Assembly: GCA_020633205.1 (NCBI GenBank)
Contig: JACKEB010000010.1
Coordinates: forward strand, 682,001-746,000
DNA: 64,000 nucleotides
DNA from: Polyangiaceae bacterium
GTDB taxonomy: Bacteria > Myxococcota_A > Polyangia > Polyangiales > Polyangiaceae
Reading direction: 5' to 3'
Part shown: one piece after another, positions 8,319 through 17,101 of the stretch
How the letters are laid out: each line of letters begins with the position of its first letter
How positions within the stretch are numbered: the stretch's first letter is position 1
Translations under genes and position numbers: made by a program
The notes under the pieces: generated by a model
The model's database searches: none
The model's input: only the letters and a program-made list of their open reading frames with translations
What the model was told of the DNA's origin: nothing

Positions 8319-9395
8319 CTAGCAGCGCAAGTGGAAGGCTTCGCCCATCCCGAACCAGTCGTCGAGCACGAGCTCCGGCAGACCTTCCGCCGCCAGGCGA
8401 CCACGCACATGACCGAAGGGTCCGCGATAGCGGCTCTCGACCACCAACGCATTGACGCGCACGTCGCCGGGCACGGTGGGCCGGAACTCGACATCTACGC
8501 GGCCCGAGTCGTCACGCACGAGCCACACCTCGTCAGGCCTGCCCTCGTTGCGGCGCTCGAAGTGGACTTCAGGCAGCGCGCCAAAGCGATCCTCACGCCA
8601 CACACAGTTCTCGTTGTAGCGCTCTGGTTCCCGACACTGGTTCCGCGTGAGGTTGAAGCCCCAAGCGACCCCTGACGCATCTCGCTTGGCGCTGGTCAGC
8701 CAGTCCCAGAGCATCACGTACGGGTAGTAACCCTTGTGGTCATCGAGCAACGCCAGGCCGCCCTCTTCGGCCAGCTCGTGAGTCGTGTCGCCGATGGTCA
8801 GACGCCCCGCCGCCGGAAACATTCCCTTATGGGAATACATACCGCCATCCACGAGGGGCATGCTCACGACATGGGGCGCGCCGCGGTGCATGTCGATCCG
8901 CAGCTTGCCGCTGATGCGCGGGCGCTTGCCCTCGCCTTCCAAGTCGACCAGCACGTCCAGGTAGCCGAGGGCAGCGCGGTTGTCGAAGGCGAGGATCACC
9001 TTGGAGCCCGCGTAGCCGTTGTGAGAGTAGAGCAACGAGTCGGCGATCTGCATGCTGAGCGGCGGCAGCTTGCGCTCGAAGACGTGCTTCTGGCCGCGCC
9101 GCTTGTCGTAGATCTTGATCTGCACGAGGCTCATCAACTTCGCGTCGAAGAGCGCGAGGTTCATGAACAACTCTGGAGTGCTGATTTGCACCGCCTGCCA
9201 TTCCTTCAGTCGCCACCGACGAAGTCCGCGAGGCAACCCGAGAAACGGCGCATCCAATAGGTTCGCGCGCGCAGGCGTGGTGGAGAACCGCCCATACGCC
9301 TGTTGCCCAGACGCGACCAACGCGCTCGGTGCGGCGACGTGCTTGGACGCCTCAGACGGGGATTTGGCGGCTTCAGGCTTTGCGTCGGGCAGCAT
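8319..9395 (-). CDS. DUF2804 family protein
   Basis: A 358-residue protein matching the DUF2804 family, whose function is unknown. Characteristic segments are the N-terminal 'FLGLPRGLRRWRLKEWQAVQIS', a central 'DDHKGYYPYVMLWDWLTSA', 'GVAWGFNLTRNQC' and a C-terminal 'DDWFGMGEAFHLRC'. The fold is mostly beta strand. No signal peptide is obvious. Its ATG overlaps the last 23 nt of the upstream histidine kinase gene in another frame, which suggests coupled translation and a shared operon with the kinase and the lipoprotein before it. Confidence 0.85.
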   Translation of the reverse strand: MLPDAKPEAAKSPSEASKHVAAPSALVASGQQAYGRFSTTPARANLLDAPFLGLPRGLRRWRLKEWQAVQISTPELFMNLALFDAKLMSLVQIKIYDKRRGQKHVFERKLPPLSMQIADSLLYSHNGYAGSKVILAFDNRAALGYLDVLVDLEGEGKRPRISGKLRIDMHRGAPHVVSMPLVDGGMYSHKGMFPAAGRLTIGDTTHELAEEGGLALLDDHKGYYPYVMLWDWLTSAKRDASGVAWGFNLTRNQCREPERYNENCVWREDRFGALPEVHFERRNEGRPDEVWLVRDDSGRVDVEFRPTVPGDVRVNALVVESRYRGPFGHVRGRLAAEGLPELVLDDWFGMGEAFHLRC

Positions 9396-10899
9396 CGATC
9401 AGCTTCTGCAGGTGGGGAGGGAGCTCTTCTTCGTCGTCGTCGGGTTTGCCGACGGGCAAGAATAGGCTGATGTCCGTACCCTCGCCTGGGGAACTGTCAA
9501 TCTCCAACTCGCCGCCGTGTGCTTTGACGATGCGGTCGACGATGGGCAGTCCGAGCCCCGTCCCGCTTGGCCGAGTGGTGAAGAACGGATCCGTCGCGCG
9601 ACTCATCACGTCCTCGTCCATGCCGTGACCTGAGTCTGAGATGGTGACCTTGACCATCGGCCGACCGCTCCGTTCCTGCACCTGAGCGGAGATCTTCACG
9701 CTACCGCCGTCGCGCATGGCCTGGCAGGCGTTGGACACCAGGTTCTCGAACACCAGCGGCAAGAGCCCCGCGTCGGCCCACACCGTTTGCACGTCTGGGT
9801 CCTCGCTGATCTCGAGTTCGAGCTCGAAGCCTTCCAGCAAGCGAGCCTCGGCGCGCTGGAGCAAGATCGCCATCGCCACCGGGGAGCGATTCACCTTCAC
9901 GGGCCGAGCAAAGCGCAGCAGATCCGTAACCAATCGGTTCAACCGACCGGCCTCTTCCTCGACGATCCCGAGCAACATGGTGCGATCGTCGTCGGCCAGC
10001 TGAGGCCGCCTCAAGCTTGCCGTAGCGTTCACGATGATCGCCAGGGGATTGCGCACCTCGTGAGCGATGGCTGCAGCGAGCTCGCCCACCTGGGCCAGCT
10101 GCTCCTTACCTGTTAGTTGGTCCTGAACGACCTGCAGCTCGACGTAGCTGTTGCGTAGCTCCTGGGTGGCTTGCGCCAGATCCACGGTCTTCGCCTCGAG
10201 CTCTTTCTCTGTGGTCTGGTAGCGAGCAGGTAGCGTCGTCGCGATCGCGAAGATGTACACCAAGAATCCGTGCGGAACTAGATAGACGCTGGGAAACTTC
10301 CCGGTGATGAGCAAGATGTCGTTGATCGCGACCAACACCAGCACGCTGCTGCCCACCATCACCCAACCTGCTTCTCGCTGGCCGCCAAGGAAGGCGCGAA
10401 GCAGCAGCACGAAGCCACCGATCAACTCCGCAACGACTACCAAGTAGAACGTCGCGGGCAGCAGGCGCGGCGATGCCACGGCGTGGGCTACGGGATTTCC
10501 GAACACCTCCGAGTGCAGCACTCGAACGGTGCCAGGCTCGAACCAGAAGTTTCCGATATCCAGGATCAGGAACAATCCGGCGAGCGCGTAGGCGATCTGG
10601 ATCAGCCGCTTGCTCTCGACACGCGTGTAGCGCATCACGAAGTGCAGATTGAGCGCTCCGGCAGCGATCGCGCCGGCGTGAGCGAAGCGCGCTGCGGTCA
10701 GCCACTCGGTCTTGTCCGTGGTGTGGTACGCCGCCGCGATCCCCGCGGAGTCGAGGGCGATGGCGAAGCACAACAAGCCGAACAGCAGGTACTCGGCTTC
10801 ACGCCGACGATACGCGTAGGCGAGCAAGAAGAACGCGCCCACCGCGATCTTCGCCAGCGCCCAAGCGAGGGCCATGCCGCACAGGAAGGGAGAGTCCAT
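9373..10899 (-). CDS. Multi-pass membrane sensor histidine kinase
   Basis: A 508-residue sensor kinase. The N-terminal 225 residues form about seven hydrophobic helices with short loops, a membrane sensor resembling the 7TM histidine kinase N-terminal type. A coiled coil (about 228-265) leads to the dimerisation domain with the phospho-accepting H280 in AAAIAHEVRNPLAII. The ATPase domain follows with N box (LVFENLVSNACQAM), G1 (DSGHGMDED) and G2 (TGLGLPIVDRIV). The ATG at 10899 is preferred; a TTG 20 codons upstream adds only polar residues. No response regulator gene is adjacent; the nearest is the NtrC-type protein at 4187-5593, and pairing with it is speculation. Confidence 0.92.
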   Translation of the reverse strand: MDSPFLCGMALAWALAKIAVGAFFLLAYAYRRREAEYLLFGLLCFAIALDSAGIAAAYHTTDKTEWLTAARFAHAGAIAAGALNLHFVMRYTRVESKRLIQIAYALAGLFLILDIGNFWFEPGTVRVLHSEVFGNPVAHAVASPRLLPATFYLVVVAELIGGFVLLLRAFLGGQREAGWVMVGSSVLVLVAINDILLITGKFPSVYLVPHGFLVYIFAIATTLPARYQTTEKELEAKTVDLAQATQELRNSYVELQVVQDQLTGKEQLAQVGELAAAIAHEVRNPLAIIVNATASLRRPQLADDDRTMLLGIVEEEAGRLNRLVTDLLRFARPVKVNRSPVAMAILLQRAEARLLEGFELELEISEDPDVQTVWADAGLLPLVFENLVSNACQAMRDGGSVKISAQVQERSGRPMVKVTISDSGHGMDEDVMSRATDPFFTTRPSGTGLGLPIVDRIVKAHGGELEIDSSPGEGTDISLFLPVGKPDDDEEELPPHLQKLIDAARRKA

Positions 10900-11005
10900 G
10901 GAGGCCGGGGGCAAAGGTTGTCCCCCCCTCTGACCATACACGCTTTCCTGCCGATCCAAGCGGGTCGTGAAGCGGCACCCGCACCGCTCTGGCGGCCGGA
11001 GCGCT

Positions 11006-11929
11006 TTACTTCGGAGCGTCCAAGTTGACGGTGATGGTTTGGGAATCTACCGCGCCACGGGTGTCGAGCGGCTTGCCGTCCGAACCGAGGAGCTGCACTT
11101 CGAAGCGGTAGTCACCGTTCTGCAGCCCAGAGATCGCGAAGGGCCGCGCGTCTTTCACCAGTTGCTCGAGCTTCTCCCCGTGCTCTCCGCTGACGACGAT
11201 GCGAGCCGCGGCGGCTGGACCCCGCCCAAGGGGTGGATAGACGCTGAATAGCATCCGAGCATCTTTCACCGAGGCGTCGCCGTTGAACGTGCCCCGAGGC
11301 GAGAGCACGCGGACTAGCGGGCCCGCCGTCACCTCGCGACTGTCGATGCCGAAGCGCACGATGGCACTTGGGCCACGAGACCACTCAGGCTTCGACATCC
11401 AGGGTTCCCCTGCCTCATCGAGGACGATTCCGAAGAGCACGTGCTCGCCCGCCGTGAGTTCCATATCCGCATCCAGCAACTTCCCCAGTTCGATGGGCGA
11501 CTTGGGGTCGACAACGTGTGGCTGATTGTCGTCGAGGCGCAGCGCCACTCGATAGCGCTTGCCCTTCGGTTGGCCATCGAGCTGCAGATGGATCTTGTAC
11601 TTGGCTGCCTTTGCACTGGGGATGAGCTGTCCCAATACGGGGAACTCGAACTCGAGATTGAGATCCGCGCTTGGAGCAAAGTGGGGTTCGAGCGCAGTGA
11701 GGACCGGTGGTGGCGCGCTCGGCGGGGCGACGGAGACGCTCGGCAAGGCGCTGGGCGCCGCAGACGTGGGTGCAGCGCTTGCCACAGGCGGTGCTAGCGG
11801 CGCTTGGCTTGCTGGGGCGGGCGCGGGCCCGCAGCCGAAAGCCAACACGCTGATGACTGAGATGAGGGAACTCGCGTAGCGCGTGCGCCGCAGAGGCGCG
11901 TCCAAACGTCCGATCACGCGCCGGAGCAT
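11006..11929 (-). CDS. Hypothetical lipoprotein
   Basis: A 307-residue protein with a signal peptide ending in a lipobox (VLAFGC, lipid Cys near residue 33), then an Ala/Pro/Ser-rich linker to about residue 80. A mostly beta-strand region follows, with two Ig-like stretches ('HLQLDGQPKGKRYRVALRLDDN', 'GLQNGDYRFEVQLLGSDGKPLDTRGAVDSQTITVNLDAPK'). I do not recognise a named domain. It lies 106 nt upstream of the membrane histidine kinase on the same strand and could be an accessory envelope protein of that system. Divergent from dnaX, 77 bp away. Function unknown. Confidence 0.75.
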   Translation of the reverse strand: MLRRVIGRLDAPLRRTRYASSLISVISVLAFGCGPAPAPASQAPLAPPVASAAPTSAAPSALPSVSVAPPSAPPPVLTALEPHFAPSADLNLEFEFPVLGQLIPSAKAAKYKIHLQLDGQPKGKRYRVALRLDDNQPHVVDPKSPIELGKLLDADMELTAGEHVLFGIVLDEAGEPWMSKPEWSRGPSAIVRFGIDSREVTAGPLVRVLSPRGTFNGDASVKDARMLFSVYPPLGRGPAAAARIVVSGEHGEKLEQLVKDARPFAISGLQNGDYRFEVQLLGSDGKPLDTRGAVDSQTITVNLDAPK

Positions 11930-12006
11930 ACCAGCTGATCACCTGAGCGACGCCAACACAGCGCACCCTGGAGACGCGCCGAGCGATCTGCTACTCCCCA
12001 CCAGCG

Positions 12007-14229
12007 ATGAGCTATGTGGTGCTGGCCAGAAAGTATCGCCCACTGGGCTTCACGGATCTCGTGGGCCAGGATCACGTGGCGCGTACGCTGGCGGGTGCCA
12101 TCGCGAGCGGACGCGTGGCTCATGCGTTCCTGTTCACCGGGGTTCGCGGCGTTGGTAAAACGACTTCAGCGCGCATCCTGGCCAAAGCGCTGAACTGCAT
12201 GCGTGAACCCGGGAGCGTGGAACCGGGGGTCGATCCCGGGCCCACGGCATCGCCTTGTTTGAAGTGCGCTGCATGTCTCGAGATCACCGACGGCAAAGAT
12301 GTCGACGTGCTGGAGATCGACGGCGCAAGCAATAGTGGCGTCGACGAAGTACGTCGCCTGCAAGACAGCCTGCCTTATCGGCCCCAGCGGGATCGCTACA
12401 AGATCGTGATCGTGGACGAGGTCCACATGCTCTCCCAGAACGCGTGGAACGCGTTCCTCAAGACGCTGGAGGAGCCGCCGCCCCACGTGAAGTTCATCTT
12501 CGCGACCACAGAGGTGCACAAGGTCCCAATCACGATCTTGAGCCGGGTTCAGCGCTTCGACTTCAAGCTCATTCCCTCCCAGCTCATCGTCGGAAGGTTG
12601 CGCGAAGTGCTGGGTCTCGAGCAGATCCCCGCGGAAGACGCAGGGCTCTCGATCATCGCCCGAGAGGCCGCTGGCTCCATGCGCGATGCGATGAGCCTCC
12701 TGGATCAAGTGATCGCGTTTGGGGACCAAGAGCTGACCGCGAAGAGCGTCGCGGAGGTGCTCGGCGTGGCCAGCCACCAGGTGCTTCACGACATCGCGCG
12801 TTCCCTGGTCGAAGGCAACGCAGCCCGCTGCCTGGAGATCGTCGCGAGCCTCGCAGAACGCGGCAACAACATCGCCCATGTGACTCGTGACTTGCTGGCG
12901 CTGCTGCGCGACCTCGTGGTGGCGAAGGTCGTGCCTGATCCCAGCGGATTGCTCGACCTCGCGGATGAGGAGCTCGGAGACGTGAAGCAGCTCGCCGAGA
13001 GCGCAAACGCCGACGACCTCATCCGACTTCATCAAGGCTTTTCGCGCGGATACGATGAAGTGGTGCGCGGAGCGGCGCCGCGGGCGGCGCTCGAGATGCT
13101 GCTGGTGCGTCTCGCTCGGCGTCCCGCGTTGCTCCCCGTGGATGATCTGATTGAGCGCTTGCACGCACTCGAGCGCCGGCTCTCCGCCGCACCTCGAGGC
13201 GGCGCGGTCGAGCGGCGCCCCGGAGCGCCGGCTCCCAGCCGTCCCCGCAATCGCGACCCGCGTAGCCCAAGCCCCAGCGGCGTCGCACCGGCGGAACGGG
13301 CCGACGAGCCTCCAGCTGCGCGGCCGGCCCCAACCACGCCTGACCCACGCACGGTTGGTGCGGTAGCTCCGCCGGTTGCTGCTGCTCCTCCGGCTCCTGC
13401 TCCTCCGGCCGCGGCTCGCCCCGCCGCTGGGACGTCGGCGGCTGCGCCTGCTTTCGCGGCGCCCCCGCAGGCTCCTAGCCCGCAGCCTCCTAGCCCGCAG
13501 CCTCCTGGTGGCGCACCGCCCACTGCCGCGTCGCCCCGGGCGGTGCCCCACGGTAACGAAGAGCATCCCCACGCGCCGCCCGGCTACGGCTCGGAGGCTG
13601 ACGCTTGCTACTCGGAGCCACCGCCCAGCGCGCCTGCGCGTTTCGAGAGCCGCGGTGGTGCCCCGGTCAGGCGCGACGCACCTGGCGCTTCCTCACCCCC
13701 AAATTCGCGGCAGCCTGAGCGACCTTCGGCGCCTCCCCCGCCCAAAGAGCGGGCGAAGGATGCGGCCGACGTCGATCTCGAGGAAATCCTCGCTCGCGCC
13801 CGCAAGCTACCGCCACCAGAGCCGGAGCACCTGAAGAAGCTCAAGACCTGGGCCGACCTGCTGGAGCCAATGCGCGGCGATCGCGCAGACCTGGCGGCGG
13901 TGCTCAACCACGCGATCCTGATCGAGCTCGGAAAAGAACGCATCGTGCTCGGCTTCGACCGACACACCGTGTTTCGAGGCCGCGCGGACTCTCACGAGTC
14001 GAAGGCCGCGATCCTGACGTATGCAGAGAGGCTATTCGGCAGCGTGCCCGAGCTGGACTTTCAGTTCGAGCTCCCCGACTCACCGCTACATACGGTGGCG
14101 ACGCTGGAAGCCGAACGGCGCGAGCGGGAGCGCCTCCAAGCCATCGATCGGGCGAAAAATCACCCACTGGTGAAAGCTGCCGAGCGCACCCTGGGCGCCC
14201 GCGTCAAGCGAGTGCTGCCCTACGAGTGA
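12007..14229 (+). CDS. dnaX: DNA polymerase III subunit gamma/tau
   Basis: The clamp-loader ATPase of the replicative polymerase, 740 residues. Domain I starts SYVVLARKYRPLGFTDLVGQDHV and has Walker A GVRGVGKTT, a zinc-binding Cys set (C at 'ALNCM', 'CLKCAAC'), DEVHMLSQNAWNAFLKTLEEPP and the sensor FATTEVHKVPITILSR. Domains II-III reach about residue 370. A long Pro/Ala/Arg-rich linker (about 390-590) contains a 15-bp DNA repeat at 13474-13503, and the C-terminal tau domain (about 595-740) would bind the polymerase. No A-rich slippery heptamer is visible, so a shortened gamma form by frameshift is not indicated. First gene of the common dnaX-ybaB-recR operon. Confidence 0.97.
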   Translation: MSYVVLARKYRPLGFTDLVGQDHVARTLAGAIASGRVAHAFLFTGVRGVGKTTSARILAKALNCMREPGSVEPGVDPGPTASPCLKCAACLEITDGKDVDVLEIDGASNSGVDEVRRLQDSLPYRPQRDRYKIVIVDEVHMLSQNAWNAFLKTLEEPPPHVKFIFATTEVHKVPITILSRVQRFDFKLIPSQLIVGRLREVLGLEQIPAEDAGLSIIAREAAGSMRDAMSLLDQVIAFGDQELTAKSVAEVLGVASHQVLHDIARSLVEGNAARCLEIVASLAERGNNIAHVTRDLLALLRDLVVAKVVPDPSGLLDLADEELGDVKQLAESANADDLIRLHQGFSRGYDEVVRGAAPRAALEMLLVRLARRPALLPVDDLIERLHALERRLSAAPRGGAVERRPGAPAPSRPRNRDPRSPSPSGVAPAERADEPPAARPAPTTPDPRTVGAVAPPVAAAPPAPAPPAAARPAAGTSAAAPAFAAPPQAPSPQPPSPQPPGGAPPTAASPRAVPHGNEEHPHAPPGYGSEADACYSEPPPSAPARFESRGGAPVRRDAPGASSPPNSRQPERPSAPPPPKERAKDAADVDLEEILARARKLPPPEPEHLKKLKTWADLLEPMRGDRADLAAVLNHAILIELGKERIVLGFDRHTVFRGRADSHESKAAILTYAERLFGSVPELDFQFELPDSPLHTVATLEAERRERERLQAIDRAKNHPLVKAAERTLGARVKRVLPYE

Positions 14230-14282
14230 AAGCCCCGCTGAGGCCTTGCCTCGGCGCGCGCTGAACGGCAAAACCTGAAGCC

Positions 14283-14627
14283 ATGAAGAAGCAGTCGCGG
14301 GGCGCACCGGGGATGAGCATGGCCGGTGGTGAGATGATGCGTCAGGCCGCGCGTCTGCAGCGCAAGCTCGAAGCTCGTCGCAAAGAACTGAAAGATCACG
14401 AAGTGTCCCACAAGGGGCTCGGTGACAAGATCGAGGTCACCGTCACTTGCGAGGGTCGCGTGAGGCGCATCGAGGTCGACCCTGAGTTTGCTGCGAGCGA
14501 GGGACTGGAGTTCACGTTGGACGCGGTCGTAGCCACCATCAACTCCGCGCTCGAGGCAGCGGACAAGCTGGCGCAGAGTGAATACGACAAGGTGACTGGT
14601 GGGCTGCGCCTCCCCGGGATGACCTGA
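14283..14627 (+). CDS. ybaB: YbaB/EbfC nucleoid-associated protein
   Basis: A 114-residue protein of the YbaB/EbfC DNA-binding family. It has an N-terminal helix rich in Gln/Lys/Arg (MRQAARLQRKLEARRKEL) and the central beta sheet GDKIEVTVTCEGRVRRIEVDPEF, which in the family forms a tweezer-like dimer. Family members bind DNA without strong sequence preference. It is placed between dnaX and recR as in many bacteria, 53 bp after dnaX, and its TGA overlaps the recR ATG (TGATG), so the two are translationally coupled. Confidence 0.93.
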   Translation: MKKQSRGAPGMSMAGGEMMRQAARLQRKLEARRKELKDHEVSHKGLGDKIEVTVTCEGRVRRIEVDPEFAASEGLEFTLDAVVATINSALEAADKLAQSEYDKVTGGLRLPGMT

Positions 14628-15235
14628 TGATCCCGGACGCGCTCTCGCGCTTGGTCCACCTCCTGGCGAGGTTACCCGGCGTCGGTGAAAAGACTGCCCA
14701 GCGCTTCGCGCTGCACCTGATCGGTGATGGCGGCGATCTTGCGCCTCGCCTGGGCGCCGAGCTGGTCAGCCTGATGGAGCGCATTCGTCCCTGCGAGCGC
14801 TGCGGAAACATCGCCGAGGTGGACGACGCCGGACACGCCGAGTGCGGCGTGTGTCGCGACCCGCGGCGCGACAACAAGCTCTTGTGTGTGGTGGCGCGCG
14901 TACAAGACCTGCTCGCGGTGGAGCGCAGCGGCGCCATGCGCGGCCGCTACTTCGTGCTGGGCAAGCTGCTCTCCCCGCTCGACGGCGTCGGTCCGGATGA
15001 CCTGCCCCTCGGTGAGCTTGGCCGACGCATCGAGCAAGATGGCGTGGAAGAGCTGATCGTGGCCACGCCACCGTCGGTGGACGGTGAGGCGACGGCGCTC
15101 CTGCTCTCGCGTGAGCTAGGCGCGCGGGTGCGCTTGTCGCGCATCGCGAGCGGCGTTCCCCACGGCGGCGATCTGGAGTTCGCCGACATGATCACCCTGG
15201 GGCGCGCCATCGACGGCCGCCGCAAGCTGGATTGA
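14627..15235 (+). CDS. recR: Recombination mediator protein RecR
   Basis: A 202-residue protein that loads RecA at gaps together with RecO (RecFOR pathway). Visible in order: helix-hairpin-helix LARLPGVGEKTAQRFALHLI (about 12-31), a four-Cys zinc finger CERCGNIAEVDDAGHAECGVC, the Toprim domain (LCVVARVQDLLAVERSG...YFVLGKLLSPLDGVGPDDL...VEELIVATPPSVDGEATALLL) and the C-terminal Walker-B-like segment ending in SGVPHGGDLEFADMITLGRAIDGRR. Length is usual for RecR. The start overlaps the ybaB stop. Confidence 0.97.
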   Translation: MIPDALSRLVHLLARLPGVGEKTAQRFALHLIGDGGDLAPRLGAELVSLMERIRPCERCGNIAEVDDAGHAECGVCRDPRRDNKLLCVVARVQDLLAVERSGAMRGRYFVLGKLLSPLDGVGPDDLPLGELGRRIEQDGVEELIVATPPSVDGEATALLLSRELGARVRLSRIASGVPHGGDLEFADMITLGRAIDGRRKLD

Positions 15236-15293
15236 AGTGTTCTTCGCCGCCGCGCTTGCTTCAGGAGCCAGCTAAAGGCCAGGATCCCGCCCA

Positions 15294-15698
15294 ATGACTC
15301 AGCCCGCCGCTCGTCAAACCATCCAAACCAGCGACGCCCCCGCTGCCATCGGCCCGTATAGCCAGGCGGTGAGGACGGGCGATCTGCTCTTTCTCAGCGG
15401 ACAGATCCCGTTGGACCCGAAGAGCGGGGAGCTGGTGAGCGGCAGCGTCGCCGACGAGACGCATCGCGTGATGCAGAACCTGGGCGCGGTGCTGAAAGCT
15501 GCCGGCTCGGGCTATGGCGACGTAGTCAAGACCACCATTTACCTTATGGATATGGCCGACTTCACTCAGGTGAACGAGGTCTACGCCACGTACTTCGACG
15601 AGAACCCCCCGGCCCGCGCAACCGTTCAGGTCGCCGGACTTCCGAAAGGAGTCCGCGTGGAAATTGACGCGATCGCGCGAGTCAGCGGACAGGTTTGA
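15294..15698 (+). CDS. ridA: RidA family enamine/imine deaminase
   Basis: A 134-residue Rid-family protein. RidA hydrolyses reactive 2-aminoacrylate and related imines made by PLP enzymes. Signature segments are IGPYSQAVRTGDLLFLSGQIPLDPKSGELV, the conserved Arg in PPARATVQVAGLPKG that binds the substrate carboxylate, and the terminal VEIDAIARV with the expected Glu. The Arg and Glu favour a true RidA over a diverged Rid2-7 member. It is 58 bp after recR and 48 bp before the unknown gene at 15747, and may be transcribed with either. Confidence 0.92.
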   Translation: MTQPAARQTIQTSDAPAAIGPYSQAVRTGDLLFLSGQIPLDPKSGELVSGSVADETHRVMQNLGAVLKAAGSGYGDVVKTTIYLMDMADFTQVNEVYATYFDENPPARATVQVAGLPKGVRVEIDAIARVSGQV

Positions 15699-15746
15699 AC
15701 TAGCACTGTAGGTCGCCCCCCGACCGCAGACGACACGGAGCAACCG

Positions 15747-17006
15747 ATGAGCAAGTCACAAAGCACCTTCTCCGATCAGCAGGTGAGCGCAAAGGCGGAC
15801 CAGGCCTTGGCCGAGTTGAGCGCCGCCGGCGATGCTGCAGCGCAACTGATCGACGCCTGGGTGGCGGCAGGCAACGCCGAAGCCGTTCTCGCGGCAGCCG
15901 ACAGCAGTCAAGGCACCTGGCGCAAGAGCGCTCGGCGTGGCCTGAACGTGCTGAAAGCTCGCGGCGTGAGCATTCCGGTGGCGAAGCGCGTCGCCCGCCC
16001 CACCAAGCAAAGCGCGCGTACCTGGGAGGCCTGGCTGATGTCCCCAGACGCGACCGGAACCGTAGCGATCATCATCGCCACGCGCGAGCCCGCGGGACGC
16101 TACAAGGCGTGCTTCTCCTTCGCGCGCGACGGCGCGGGGATTTTCCGCGTAGAAACCGGTGAGTTTTCTGCAAGTGCGCTGCGCGAGGCAATGGATAAGC
16201 TCATCCCCGGCGCAGGCTACAAGCCAGTGAAGGTGCCCCTCGAGTGGGCCCGCGCGCGGCTCGCCAATTGCCGTACCGCACACCGCACGAACTCGACCCC
16301 GGAGCCTCTGGGACTCAAGCGAGCTGCCGAGCTGATCGAGCCGGCCCCGAGCGATACGCCCACCCATCCCTTCGACGAAGAAGGTCTGGAGCTCTCGGCG
16401 GAAGACGCGCGCGAACTCGCGGAGTCCTCCGGAGACCTGCACCGCCTCCCAGAGTTTCGCGCGTGGTTTCCCACGAAGCCGGCGGTGGACGAGCTGCTGA
16501 TGGAGGTCGGCAAGACGCTGAGCCCGGGCGTGGAGCCTGATCAGGACAAGCTCAACCAGACCCTGGAGACGAAGCTGCTCGAGGCAACGGACCGCTACTT
16601 CTCACCCCAGCGCCGTGAAGACCTACTGCGCAACATGAAGGACGCGGCGCTCAGCGTGCTCGCCAGAGAAGGCGAACAAGCAGCGCTCGAAGTCGTGGCT
16701 GCGATGCGCATGATCGAGGCGCGAGGTCTGATCACGGATCCGCCGAGCGAGCTGGCGTTTCTCCGCGGCTTCTTCCAGAAGGCGCTGAGCTTGCTCGCTG
16801 CCAGGGACGGCGGAGCGCTACGCATCCCGATCCCTGGGCTGCCCCTGGGCGTCAGCCCCGAGGCACCGGAAAACCCTGCCGAGGCACAAGCCTCCACCGA
16901 AGGAGCGGAAGCGGCGGCCGAAGGCGCGGAGGAAGCGAAGTCGGCGGAGGCAACGTCCGCAGCGGCTGAAGGGGAGACGCCCTCGGCGATCGATAACGAG
17001 TGGTGA
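15747..17006 (+). CDS. Hypothetical protein with acidic C-terminal tail
   Basis: A 419-residue soluble protein that I do not recognise. The N-terminal 90 residues are helical and Ala-rich, with a basic stretch (TWRKSARRGLNVLKARGVSIP). A middle segment (about 95-185) looks alpha/beta (WEAWLMSPDATGTVAIIIATRE...ACFSFARDGAGIFRVETGEF). The third part (about 215-370) is helical and the last 50 residues are low-complexity Ala/Glu. There is no signal peptide or membrane helix. GGAG precedes the ATG, and a strong terminator follows at 17044-17077, so this ends the transcription unit. Probably restricted to related myxobacteria (inference). Confidence 0.8.
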   Translation: MSKSQSTFSDQQVSAKADQALAELSAAGDAAAQLIDAWVAAGNAEAVLAAADSSQGTWRKSARRGLNVLKARGVSIPVAKRVARPTKQSARTWEAWLMSPDATGTVAIIIATREPAGRYKACFSFARDGAGIFRVETGEFSASALREAMDKLIPGAGYKPVKVPLEWARARLANCRTAHRTNSTPEPLGLKRAAELIEPAPSDTPTHPFDEEGLELSAEDARELAESSGDLHRLPEFRAWFPTKPAVDELLMEVGKTLSPGVEPDQDKLNQTLETKLLEATDRYFSPQRREDLLRNMKDAALSVLAREGEQAALEVVAAMRMIEARGLITDPPSELAFLRGFFQKALSLLAARDGGALRIPIPGLPLGVSPEAPENPAEAQASTEGAEAAAEGAEEAKSAEATSAAAEGETPSAIDNEW

Positions 17007-17043
17007 TCCCGTAATCCCTACGGAATCACTGCCGACAAGACAT

Positions 17044-17077
17044 CAGCGGGGCGACACGAGTCGCCCCGCTGCGTTTT
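17044..17077 (+). terminator. Rho-independent terminator
   Basis: A perfect 12-bp stem (CAGCGGGGCGAC / GTCGCCCCGCTG) with loop ACGA is followed by CGTTTT. It lies 38 bp after the stop of the 419-residue unknown protein and just beyond the end of the convergent lipoprotein gene. Confidence 0.85.
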
Positions 17078-17101
17078 GTACGGCCTCTTCGCCAAGGCTA
17101 C

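Noticed and set aside
12166..13572. Long minus-strand frame opposite dnaX
   Set aside because: It is a mirror of the G+C-rich dnaX codons with low-complexity Arg/Ser sequence and no homology; many such antisense frames occur in the window.
12007..14229. Programmed frameshift in dnaX making a short gamma form
   Set aside because: No A-AAA-AAG type slippery site followed by a structure was found; the only A-run (near 14154) is at the very end of the gene.
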